Below are positions 13,378-24,093 of a DNA stretch of 64,000 nt, piece after piece; the first letter of the stretch is position 1; every line of letters begins with the position of its first letter. Source of the DNA: Nymphaea colorata (Eukaryota; Streptophyta; Magnoliopsida; Nymphaeales; Nymphaeaceae); contig NC_045151.1 of the NCBI RefSeq assembly GCF_008831285.2, forward strand, positions 8,633,682 through 8,697,681, written 5' to 3'. Both the position numbers and the translations under genes were made by a program. The notes beneath the pieces were generated by a model. It saw nothing but the letters and a program-made list of their open reading frames with translations, was not told the DNA's origin and ran no database searches.

Positions 13378-15939
13378 TCAAGGACTTGGGATCAGAACTT
13401 TTGATCGATACAGAGCTCTCTTCTTCCAGTAAGAGTTGTTCTCGATCGACAGGACAACCTTTCCAGGTTCAGTCACCCTGAATGAGTTGCGAACTGGTTC
13501 CTCCTGAGACGAAATTTTCTTAGATTTCTGAATTATAATTGTGTATGATCCTTCATCGGTAGGAACGAACTCCTCCTTGTAGTTTACTTCCCATCCCAAT
13601 ACAGTTATATCCCAAATTATAGTGTCTCCAACCTGTTAGACGGAAATAAAAGATATACAAACCGTTACATCCGAACTATAGTTTCATCGGCCTGGTAACT
13701 GCAAAAGGTAATACCAACACCCACAGCTTTGCAGTCAAGTTTTCCATAAAAGTTAAAAAGCCAATGTGTGTATAAGTAGACTGAATCATCTGAATCACGT
13801 CTAATTTGATTCACAGGCTTATTAAGCTGGAAAGGCAAGCCCATCGAAAGATAGTTGGCAGAAAGGCGTCTTTCCTTGAGCCACCCATATCCTTAATGGT
13901 TCCTTTATGAGTTGAATGAGACCCAAAAGAACATCTAAGTTTCACTCAGTTGAGGACCAATCTGAGTTCGACCGGTGCATTCAATATTAACACTAAAGCC
14001 TGAGAGTTTGACTAATTTGAGGCCCAGGAAGAACCCACTCGTTTTTACTTTTTGTTTCAGATTTCTTATTCGTGTTTTTCCTTTTTCCTCCATCACAGGC
14101 CTAGAACTCAACAGCAAAGCTTGTCAAACAAAAAGCGTACCTTTGGCGCCCGAATTTCCACATTTTCAGTGGATCCGGCTTTGATGACAATGTCTGATAC
14201 TACATCTTCTCCTACAGAGAAGACTTCATCTTTTTCGCGTTTTAGGCCGCCATACTGGATTGGTATGTTTTCTGCTGGAATGTACCTGTCAAGAAAAGAT
14301 TGTTCACGATGCCTGCTGCTGCACAGTTAAGCAAAGGAAATTTGTAATGCAAAGTGTACACCTCACCTAAGTAGAGTCTCAGTAACCTTGGCTGGCCGAG
14401 CAAAAACGAGTTTGCTTTTGGTTCTCTGTGTCAAGAACGGCGACAGCTTAAAAGCATAGTACCAAAAAGGAACGTTGATGAAGATCTGTAACCACAACCA
14501 TGGAATGTAGGAGATATCAGAGTAAAGAAGAATAACATGAATAGAAGTAGAATTAGGTACAACTCAATGAATAATTTCAGAGAAAGAACGAAAAACTGAT
14601 AAAAAAATGAGTTGCATTTCCAAGGAGAAGCCTGGATTCTGAAGCACCAAAAGAGAGGGAGAAGGAAAGAAATCCAAGTGGCAAATGAAAAGATACCAAC
14701 AAAAGGAAGTTTAGATTCTCCAAGAAAAAAGCACATGAAAATGATAAAGAAAGTCACTAGAGTTTCACCGACAGAAACTACTGATCGTCTGCATGAAATT
14801 ACAAGAAAGAAAGCAGAGATGCTTACATTTCTGGAGACAAACTCTGGATAATTGTCTTGAAGCAAATTCACAGCCTTACTGATAGCATTCCTCATTTCCT
14901 TCCTCGACGGTCCTGGGGCATTCTTCAGGTCAATGATCTGAAGTATGGAAGAGATACCACCTGGTTTGAAATCCAGTTGCTTTATTCCCTTCTCCATCAC
15001 TTGCAACCTCCACTTGAAAAATTGCTCGCATTTCTCCTCCGACCCAAACACCTTTTGATACAGATCCTTATCCTCAAAGACACCATACACATTGTAACAG
15101 ACAGGGTGGCCTTCCCTGTCCACACCATTCATGTAGGCAGCTCCTTCAAGGCCAGACTGCAATTCCTCCTCTGTAAGCGAATCGATCTGTGAATTTTTCC
15201 TCCATCTGATCGTTTTCTTCAGCATCTCAAGAGCCTCATTTACCTTGAAATCTCTGGCCCTAAGGAACTTCAACAGCACGACGTTAGTGGTATCCAGATT
15301 CTTGCTGGGTAAAAGAGGCACACCCCATAAACAGATGTCCTCGTCTACCATTTGGGGGTTATGGTTTTCATCTTTCTTCTCGTTGTCAGCCACTGCTTTT
15401 CCCTCTTTTGCTTCTCCGGATGCTGCATCTCGCTCCTTTGCCTCTCGGGGAGTTGCCACTCCCTCTTTTTCTTCTTGGGGAGCGACCTCTCCCTCTTTCG
15501 CTTCTTGAGGAGTTGCCTCTCTCTTTTCTGCTTCTCCAATAGCTACTATCTCGGCCTCCGACGCTTTTGCTTCTTGAGGTGCCTCCGACTCTTCCTGCAA
15601 GGGTTCCACGATGAGCTCGTTCCTGTGAATTGCTTGCTCCACCATGGATTTGAGCTCATTGAGTGCGTTTCTCTCAGTCTCTGACAAATCCGAAAGAAAG
15701 TTGCTCTCTTCCTTGAATGAAGGAGCGGATAGTTTCTTTGTTTCATCGATGCTCTGTCTCCCGTCTGCGTTCCCTTCCACAGGCTTCTCGTCCGCATGAT
15801 CACCAGCCGCGATGGGCTTTTTTTCGGGCGATTCGACCTTCTGCTCAGAAACCATAGCAGGTTCGACCTCCTTTTGAGCGACGACGGCGGCTTCTTCCGC
15901 CTTGTTCTCAACCGGTTTGACGTCTTCAGCAGCTGTCAT
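13378..15939 (-). CDS. Patellin-like protein (SEC14 + GOLD domains), 543 aa, four exons
   Basis: Exons on the minus strand: 15939-14827, 14485-14367, 14285-14141, 13632-13378. All junctions are GT-AG and the phases join (1632 nt including stop). The start is the first ATG of the frame (A at -3). Residues about 1-215 are acidic and E/K/A-rich with imperfect EAKEG repeats; a motif SFKEESNFLSDLSETE precedes WGVPLLPSK, which marks the CRAL-TRIO N-terminal part. The SEC14 lipid-binding domain follows (FLRARDFKVNEALEMLKKTI, YNVYGVFEDKDLY, LQIIDLKNAPGPSRKE, LLQDNYPEFVSRN|IFINVP), then a C-terminal GOLD domain (VLGWEVNYKEEFVPTDEGSY, RNSFRV, KVVLSIENNS). Patellins bind phosphoinositides and act at the cell plate and plasma membrane. 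The order and linker look closest to the PATL4/PATL6 type, from memory of the family. One oddity: exon 2 reads WYYAFKLSPFLTQR, about two residues shorter than usual between the YAF and SPF elements. Confidence 0.95.
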
Positions 15940-16290
15940 CTTGAGCCCTTGGTGTATGCGCGTGTCCTTCCCTTGCGCCTGTCCGAGCTCTTTCTGCAAG
16001 AAATTCCTCAGAGAAAGAGAAAGAACTAGAAGGGATCCTGAAATATCTGATTGCAGAGAGCGGCAAAATAAGAGAAGCTTCAGGTTCTCTGGCTCTCTCT
16101 CTCTCCCCTCCTTGATTTCCTCTGCCTATCTTGCCTCCCTGCCAGAAGAGGTCCTCTATATCTAATTCTGCAATCAGGAGCTTTCTCCCTCCCAGGGACT
16201 CTCTCTCTCTCGCCCCCTCCCTGTTCATCTCCGCCTATATTGGCTCCATGCCATGGCTTCTTTGTTTTCCGAAGAAGTAGCCGTTGAACA
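15940..16290 (-). promoter_or_regulatory. Patellin 5' UTR / proximal promoter region
   Basis: On the minus strand this is purine-rich, with GAGA-type runs at 16085-16110 and 16197-16215 (seen as ctctctctct on the plus strand), as is common in plant 5' leaders. A TATA-like gatatagagg (complement of 16151-16160) and a ccaatatagg (complement of about 16231-16240) lie 200-300 bp before the ATG. I cannot tell which is used or where transcription starts. There is no in-frame ATG upstream of the chosen start; the frame reaches further only through non-ATG codons. Confidence 0.45.
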
Positions 16291-16768
16291 GCCTTCAACG
16301 GTTACTCTTCCTTTTCTTTGACTCCTTTTTACTATTTTTATTTGGGTGGCCTCTTTTTAACGGTCATTACCCGAGCGCTACCTCAGTGGCGCTTCCCATT
16401 CTTCGGCGCATCCCCAACATTTCAATTCATGAATTAACCGAGATCGAGGTACCAGTCTACCAGAGGGTGAACGACACTGCCCCAACAAATATATTTTTTG
16501 AACTGTTGTTTTCAAAATCGATGAATGTAAGATATGAAATTACAAGTCCCAATTGCAACACCTTACATCAACTTTCATTTCTGCCGCTGGTAGCATCAGC
16601 TTTTCCATGGTACTGAGGCACAATGATGGGCGCCTACTCAGTGCACATTTTGATTCACATACAAGTTGTTCGCGGACATATTATCTGCGGTTTCGAGGGC
16701 TTGCATTCAGGCTGAGAGACATTGCTGCTTGCTCGACGGTATAAAATCTTGAAGCTAGTACCCTTGCT
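16291..16768. other. Patellin upstream region, no gene
   Basis: Unique-looking sequence of mixed composition with no coding signal I can assign; likely distal promoter. Confidence 0.3.
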
Positions 16769-16850
16769 TAAGGGTGGGCATCGGGTCGGGTTGGGCCGGG
16801 CCGGGCCTGAGATTAAATCAGGCCGGGCTCAGGTTCGAGCTCAATAATTT
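16769..16850. mobile_element. hAT-type terminal sequence (gggtgggcatcgggtcggg), single end
   Basis: taagggtgggcatcgggtcg followed by gggccgggccgggcc resembles the terminus of the complete element at 24094 (tagggctgggcgtcgggcc). Only one end is recognisable; the opposite terminus and a target duplication were not found, so this is a truncated relic. A (TA)n microsatellite (16872-16890) follows. Confidence 0.5.
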
Positions 16851-18090
16851 TTTTAATTAATTTTAATTGCATATATATATATATATATTTCTTCATGAAA
16901 TGAATGTATGCCTCAACTTACTGAGAGGGGAAAAAGTGAGAGGATTGTCTTTCTCAACTCCCATCGCTTAGGTGATTGTGGCATTGGAAGGGACCAGCAA
17001 TACTGCATTGTCACAAAGTCACATAGGTCATGTAGAAGTAGTTTTCGTGGCTGAGCAAAGCATGCTCGTGGAAAACAAGTCTTTATTGACGTGAAAAGGA
17101 CGTCAATAAAAACACCACAAATGACAGTGAAACCTTTATTGATGTTTCTGTTGATGTGGAACCAAATGGCACTGATGCCTTCACTGATGAAATGTAAACT
17201 AGTGAAGATCACAATTACTAATGTTGTGAGCACATTAGAAAATAGTCAAATAAACATCACTAAAAGCCGGTTGATTGCATCATCTACCCATGCCTAGGAA
17301 AAACATCAGTAATAGTTTGGCAAATCATTGACCTGGCCTATCGAGTTAATGAAGGCGTCAATATTGATATATTTACATGCAATACATAAACCGATAGACA
17401 ATTCACTAATATCGGTCGTCGCATTAGGGAAATTCTGTGCTGGTGTTTTCCACATTTTTTTAGATATTGTCTCTTTTGTGACACTTTTTTTTTTTGTGTC
17501 ACTATAAAGGCTATTTGTATTTTTCCATACATCGTGAATTGATCATAAATCCCAATGTTGGGAATGTACAATAGAAACATTGAAAAAATAACAAATAAAA
17601 AGTAACTCCATGTTTCTATGCTCCTTGGCTCTTCTTTGTTTCTCTGAATATTCTTTCTCAATGGTCCTACACAAGAATTAAGAAAGGAAACTAAAAGCTA
17701 TTGAACATCATAGTCTCTCTCCAGCAATCTCACATAGACCTGTCATGAAGAAGTCAAGTCGCATTTGTACCACTTCGATTTGCAATTTTCGATGAGAAGA
17801 TCAAAATTGGAGATCATGGACATGTTAAGCATGAAATTGTAGATTATGAATGAATCAATTGTCCAAATAAACTCTACCATGATGAAACAAAAACTTCATT
17901 GTTGTTTTAACTAATACACACGTTCCCTAGTAGCTGAACATGACATCAAATGTATTAGGACATCTTGGTGACTAGGCTCAAGCTATTATAATCCCTTTTG
18001 TTGTCAGTCTTTAAATCCTTATATTTGTTGGTAACTTTATAAATCTCTTGATGAAATCTAAGGGAAAAACCTGGAATTCGACTCTCTTGA
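16851..18090. other. Intergenic with transposon-like hairpin
   Basis: Contains the perfect inverted repeat ttattgacgt / acgtcaataa (about 17082-17108, 7-nt spacer) and further gcgtcaat / gacgtc words to about 17430, reminiscent of subterminal repeats of a DNA transposon. A short open stretch at about 17095-17195 (DVNKNTTNDSETFIDVSVDV...) looks coding-like but I cannot assign it. No intact gene. Confidence 0.35.
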
Positions 18091-18660
18091 GGGCAGTAGG
18101 GTGACTCTCCTCCCCGAAAGGTAGGAAAGAGTACGCTTATGAGTGCGAAACCATGATTACCTATGACAGCCATGGCCTGCCCACTACCCCTATTTCATTC
18201 GATCAAACTGGCAAAACCTTGAAGTACAAGCCTAGACATGTCGACTACTTTATGAAAGTTATAAAGAAGAGACAAAATAAGGATCTTGGCATCTACCGGA
18301 TGCTCTGGTGAAAACTACAAGTACATTTGAAAGGGAAAAAAACCTTCCTTACAAATGCGTGCAGCTCAAACTTGAATCATTCTCTGAAGAAGCATTCAAT
18401 GATCTGATCCATTTTTAATGACAGGCTCACAGCGATCTTGCTGAATGGGTTTTCCATTGTTGACCTTTATAGACGATGGTAGGAAATTTCTCTTGAAAAT
18501 CAACATTATAGAACTGAAAACATTGTAATGTCACTAGGAAAAGTTACAGTAGGTAAGGACATTATTGACATTACCACAAGATTGGCCTTCTTCATTCATC
18601 TGCTTGGCCTTTAAATTAAGGAGATGCCTTTGTTGAATCTCAGTTGTTGAGATATGCACT
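18090..18660 (+). pseudogene. Decayed coding sequence of unknown origin
   Basis: An open stretch without a start, from about 18090 to 18312, reads YECETMITYDSHGLPTTPIS then KTLKYKPRHVDYFMKVIKKR, with composition typical of real protein. After a stop, coding-like segments continue in shifted frames (about 18350-18410, KCVQLKLESFSEEAFNDLIH; about 18500-18640, ENIVMSLGKVTVGKDIIDIT and on through LLGL). This is what a gene or element polyprotein looks like after several frameshifts and stops. I do not recognise the family. Confidence 0.4.
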
Positions 18661-19440
18661 AGAGGAACAACAAAGTTAGCCATGAAGCAAAGATGGTCAT
18701 ATGAAAAAAATGAACCTTCACTTCAAAAGTCAAAGTGGATTTCCTCCGATTCAATAGTTTGGGATGTTGAAGACCAAGACCAAGACAAAATCGGCATTGA
18801 GAACAACATAGTTCCATAAGTTAGATGTGAGGAACAATCTAAACAAATACTCCAATGAGTAACAGAATGAATATCTTAGCATACACCCATTTATAACAAA
18901 ACTACATCTATAAGCAAAATTGGCCAACTTTTCATCCAAATCATAAAATAAAATTGGAAATTGACATGGGAAAAGAGATAAACTCATAAAGAATGGAAAC
19001 ATCAGAAATCTTGCAGCACAACTATACAAAATGTTCACCAATTATATAGTCACATAACATTTGTTACATTTAATTTAGCAGAAAAGATCCAACAGACCGA
19101 GGACTAGTGTCATCAGGGTTATTAAGGTGTGTTCATGCATGCATAGAAAGTGAAAGACATGTTACAAATATGAAATTTGTTTATAAGAATAAAATACTTG
19201 AATATGAAAATGTAAGACTTAATTGTGTGACCTAATATCACCACCATGAAATTCTATAATTACCCAATTTTTTTTTCAAAAGTTTATATTCAGCATTTTT
19301 TCAAACATGTTATGATAAATTTACAACAACTTTGAAAGAATTTCAGCCTCAAACATTTCAATTTCTCCTAATTCTGATAAAATTCTTCTTTGGTTTGACT
19401 ATCAACTCTATTTGGGAGTTATTTGGATCTGATTTCAGAC
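18661..19440. other. Intergenic, A/T-rich, nothing recognised
   Basis: No coding, RNA or transposon signature that I can support. Confidence 0.3.
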
Positions 19441-19449
19441 TTTGGATGC

Positions 19450-20250
19450 CAAGCCTGGCCTCAATTTAGACTAAATTTATAATTCAAATTCGGATCCAGT
19501 TCACAAACTGATACAAAGACATAAAACAAAGCCCTAGATCCAAATCCAAACCCAAATCCCACACCATATCAAAAACAAATCCCATGATCCAGATCTAGAT
19601 CTGAATCTCAGCCCCATATCCAAAAAATATCCCAAGATCCATATCTATATTTCAGCTCTAGATCCAAAACAGATTTCTAGATCCATATCTAAATCCAAAT
19701 TCCATCTCTATATCCAAAAAGGATCCATGTATCCATATTCAGATCCAAATTCCAGATTTAGATTCAAAACAGATCCTAGATTCATATTCAAATCTAAATC
19801 CAAAAAGAAGATCCAAAACAAAATTTCAAATCCAGCCTAGATCAAATCACAATTCTTGACTCATTCGATCCAAATTTGAGCCTTGGATCCCATTTAATTT
19901 GATCCAGGTCCAAGATTCAAAATCTAGATCCATATCCTTATTCAGTTCCAAAATCTTAATCTAGATCCAAGTTTAGAACCAATTCCATGTTTCTATCTCA
20001 ATCCAAATCCAAATATGAATTTCAAATCCAAATATGAATTTTAGATCCAAATCTGAATTTCAGATCTAAATTAGAGATCCAAATATATCATTCTAGATCC
20101 ATTCTAAGTTTTTTTATCCAGATCCAGCTCCAAATATGAGACCTGGATCCATGTTCAGATCCAAATCTATTCTTGTATCAATTTTTGGCTTAAAATTTCT
20201 AATTCGACTTGGTTCGGTACTTGTATCTGGTTTTAGGTCCAAATTCAAGT
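19450..20250. repeat. Degenerate ATCCAAATC-rich array (~800 bp)
   Basis: Dozens of variants of (a)gatccaaatc / gatctagatc / ccatatccaaa follow one another, with units drifting between about 6 and 13 bp. It looks like an old, slippage-degraded minisatellite. It contains no plausible gene; the frames crossing it merely read the repeat. Confidence 0.7.
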
Positions 20251-20399
20251 CACAGACCCTTCCCAGCTCAATTACCGAGGCGTTATCTGCCATGCTCCAA
20301 ATACCATTGATTTCTAGTTTAGAATTTTCAAATTGCCCTATATTTCTCGAATATGCTTGAATTTCCTCAAAATAATCATTTTATCCAAAAATACCGTCA

Positions 20400-20570
20400 C
20401 TTTAATGAAAAGTACCCCTCAAGGAACCGTCGCTAATGTGGCAAGCCCTACCATGCGTGGCCAGGCTTTGTCAGGCCATACGTGTCCTGCCGGCTTGCAC
20501 CCAGCTAGGCTAGCCCTGGCCCTGATTGCGTCCGACCTGCACCCGGCTAGCCCTGGCCCAGATTGCGTTC
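20400..20570. repeat. Short G+C-rich tandem duplication
   Basis: The segment with ttgcacccagctaggctagccctggccctgattgcgt is followed by a shorter copy (ctgcacccggctagccctgg, then cccagattgcgt), period about 45 bp, inside otherwise A/T-rich DNA. No gene. Confidence 0.5.
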
Positions 20571-20739
20571 AACATAGTTTTTTTTTAGGCCTATTAGTGG
20601 GCTAGTTCTAAAATGCTCCATGGCATGGTCAACCCTCCAGTAAATCGAACAAACTTGACCTTTTTAGTATAGTTGAGCATATTTTAAACCAATAATAACT
20701 AATTAATAGCTAATTACACTTTTAAAATGACCATAATGC

Positions 20740-21840
20740 CCTTCAGCCTCCTCCCCCTATAAATACCCTCTTATTTCTACCTTCTAACATATCCTCTTCT
20801 TTTTCAACATTTTTGTTTTCCTTGCTCTCCCTTCTGTTCTTTTTCTTCAAACTCCAACCCAACATTAGGAGACCATAAAGGAGCTCATGATCAACTCTCA
20901 CGGAGAATTCCACCTCATTTGAGCCACTATCAAGAAGCCCATTTTGCCAGAAAAGCCAAGGTACCACCACTGCTCTTTTGATCTCTTTTCTTCAATGTAT
21001 GTAAATCTCTTTTTCTTCTAAATTTTTCCTATCTCATCTATTCAATGCAGACCCTCTTCTCATGTTTTTTATTAAGATATTTTTTCTTATCTTTTTAACC
21101 TATCTTTTTATCTGTGTTTACAATTCCTTTAACTTGTTTCTCTATTTACAACTCATTTTTCTCTCATTTTAATCTTTTCTATCTTCTATTTGAAGTTCTT
21201 TCCCTCTACTTTATCAAAAGCCAATGAAGGTTTAGAGACCTCTCTAAAGCTAAGGATCTTTCCTAAAACTTTGGGAGCATGACCAATGCAAATTCCACCG
21301 AGTTTCTCTTTGTAACTATTTTTCTCTCTTTTCCGTCCCTCTTTCTCTATTTCTCTCACTATTTTCACCTATCTTTTTTTATTCTCCTTTTTCTATATTT
21401 TAAAATGTCATTCTTTCTCTCACTCTATATTTTAAATCACGCTTCCTCATAATTCTCTTCTTAACCTCTCTTCTGTTTTTATTTCCCTCTTCATTTTTCT
21501 CTTTCTCTTTATCTCTTTTTAATTTTCATCTCTCACTCATTTTTAACCTTTCTCTTCTATTTTAACATATATTTCTCTTTTTATTTCTTTCTCATTTTAA
21601 TGTCACTTCTCTATGTTTTCAATATGATCCTAACTCTTCTTTTTCTCTCTTTTTAATAATTTTTTTTCTTTCATTAATCTCTCTCTTAAATTATTAATTT
21701 ATTTTCTTTTCATTTTATTAATATCTCTTTTTATTTTATTAATCCCTTTTTGTCTCTTTCTCTCTCTCGCTCTCTATTTTTCCTTTCTTTCTTTCTTTTT
21801 TCTCTTTCTCATTGTCCATTTCTTTCTCTCTACCTTGATG
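20740..21840. repeat. Long polypyrimidine (T/C) tract, ~1.1 kb
   Basis: The plus strand is overwhelmingly T and C (runs such as tctcttttctctctttct), with few purines from about 20740 to 21840. Such asymmetric tracts arise from microsatellite expansion and can form triplex structures. No open frame of interest. Confidence 0.65.
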
Positions 21841-24085
21841 GCATGATGATTTGTGGACGTATATTATGATGGTGAGGATTTGGGTTGGGATTATTTTTCT
21901 TATTTTCATTAGTTTTGAGGTTGGGACATGTCCAACCTGAGAAGCACTTAAATATGTGTGATATACATGTTAATTTGCATTAAACATGTCATTTCGATTT
22001 TCTAAGTTCAAATTCATCCTCTGTTCTTCTTCATTCCTTTTTAGTCTTCCTATGACCTACCTAATTTTTCGAACAAAGCCTTGAGATGAGAGTTTATTGT
22101 TCAATATGGACGAAATCAAGTTTGTTATCAACGGTATGAATGTCTTTTTTAAATATCTATCTATTTCATATAGATATGCATGAGCATGCATAAGCACACA
22201 CCATCACTTCACAATACACAAGTGGAAGAATGGATGCACTTTCCATTGAACCCTAAACAAGCTAAGACCAAACCCTATTAAGGTAAAAAATAGAAATAGG
22301 TTCAAGTTCTAATCCTTCCTTAGAATTCAAGGAAAACACTTTTTCAAACCATGATATTTTCTCCTCTTTTCAAAACAATTGATCATCAAAATTAAACTCT
22401 TTTTAAACCTTTGCAATATTGCAAACTCCCTCCCTTTTGGCCCTACGATGAATTGAACATTGGTCACGGTCTCCCTAAGTCAAGATCTTAGTTTTCAAAA
22501 ACAAAGCTTGAAGAGCTTGATTTTACAAAACATGACAAGTTGAAGCCATGTTTTACAAAACAAGTAATCTATAACTATGTTTCTGATCATATTTCTTCAA
22601 ATAAGTTGAAAACTATGATTTTCAAAACTACCTTCAAACATTTGAGTAGTGATGATAATTGAAAAGATCAAATGATTTTAGAAGTATCCATTTTGAAATA
22701 ATTTATTTTCAAAACTACTTGACATTTCAAGATTTCAATCTCAATTCTCTGAAGTTGCTAATTATTCGGGGTTCGTTAACCCCTAAGACCATAATTCTAA
22801 ACCTGAGAGCACTATATTTTAAACCAAACCATATTTTAATCTCTTCAAATTTGTATCAATCTTTTGAAAATTTTATTAAACTTGAGCACACATGCATATA
22901 GGATTTAAGATAACACTTTAAAATATTGGAATGTGCAAAGCAAAAAGGCTAATTATTGGTTTAGTTACCTTAATAAAAGTATTGGGAATGGCCAGACCTC
23001 GTGTCGATAGGTGAGCCCTTTCCTTTGTCTCTTCAAGACAAAATATCATTTTTTTTTAAGCACTCCAATAACCAAAAACAATTTTGAATGCAAACAAATG
23101 CTCAAAACAAGCTTCAAGCTAATCCACGCTAGCAAGTTGAGTTTTGTTCTCATCCACCATAGCAACTTGAAATTTTTAGTTCATTCACTATTTATATCCA
23201 TCATACTATGTTTTTTTTTGTAGATTAGATATCTTATTCTTGATTTTTGCATTCTCCTAAAAAGGGGCACCCTTGCTTGGACTATAAAGACTTGACACCT
23301 ATTGGCATTATGCATACTTGACCATATTTATCTTCCCTTTCCATCCTTGGAGAGCACATGCTACTTATAGGTGAGTAGGATGATCTTTCAAGCAAGTTTG
23401 CTATCCATTCCTTCAATACTTTTTAATGAACATGTGTATAAAAATGAATATATATGTATGTATACAAGTAAGAAATAAATAACTAAAACAGTTACAATGA
23501 CACTATTAGTCTCCATGTCAGAATTGTTTATATTGCTACTACTTTGAGTTCCAATGAAAACCTCAACATGTGAATGTCTTCTTCCATATATTCTAAATTA
23601 TAAAATAAAGTAGAATGATATTCAATTAGTATGACATGAATGTGGTAATCTCAACAATATACCTTGTATATGTTAAATCATGCAAGGTTCTTAGTAACCA
23701 TATTACTTGTGCTCCACACATTTAATTTTTTTTCACTTATTTTTTGCAAGGCCAAACTTCGATAAGGATAAATTCACATTGCAACTCAATTTATGTTGTG
23801 AATGAGTTTGACAATGTGCTAGATGAAATTATTACCTTGGACTTATGTTTATCGAAAAACTTCATAATTGAGTCTCATTGATTATCCAAAAATTCATACA
23901 TGCACTTGTTTCGATGCTATTCATTGGTTGCACACATCTTATGTAATTTGTTCAACTCATACATCTATTGTTTTTGAAGAGCTATGAGTATTCCTTCATT
24001 ACTCACCCATTCTATTTACTATCAATCTCAAATTTCTCATGTTATGAAAAAATAGAGCATAAAATTGTTGAATAAGAAATGTTAA
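21841..24085. other. Intergenic, A/T-rich repeat-like
   Basis: No gene recognised. The patch at about 22955-23005 (tttagttacc...aataaaagtattgggaatgg) is a diverged relative of about 43375-43425, suggesting both belong to an old dispersed element. Confidence 0.3.
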
Positions 24086-24093
24086 CTAAACAA

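Noticed and set aside
14431-14826. Continuation of patellin exon 1 frame (VSISAFFLVISCRRSVV...)
   Set aside because: This is read-through into intron 1; a GT donor at 14826 joins in phase to IFINVP at 14485, restoring the family sequence.
15940-15999. 20-residue N-terminal extension of the patellin frame
   Set aside because: The extended frame begins at TTG, not ATG; the first ATG at 15939 has a suitable context.
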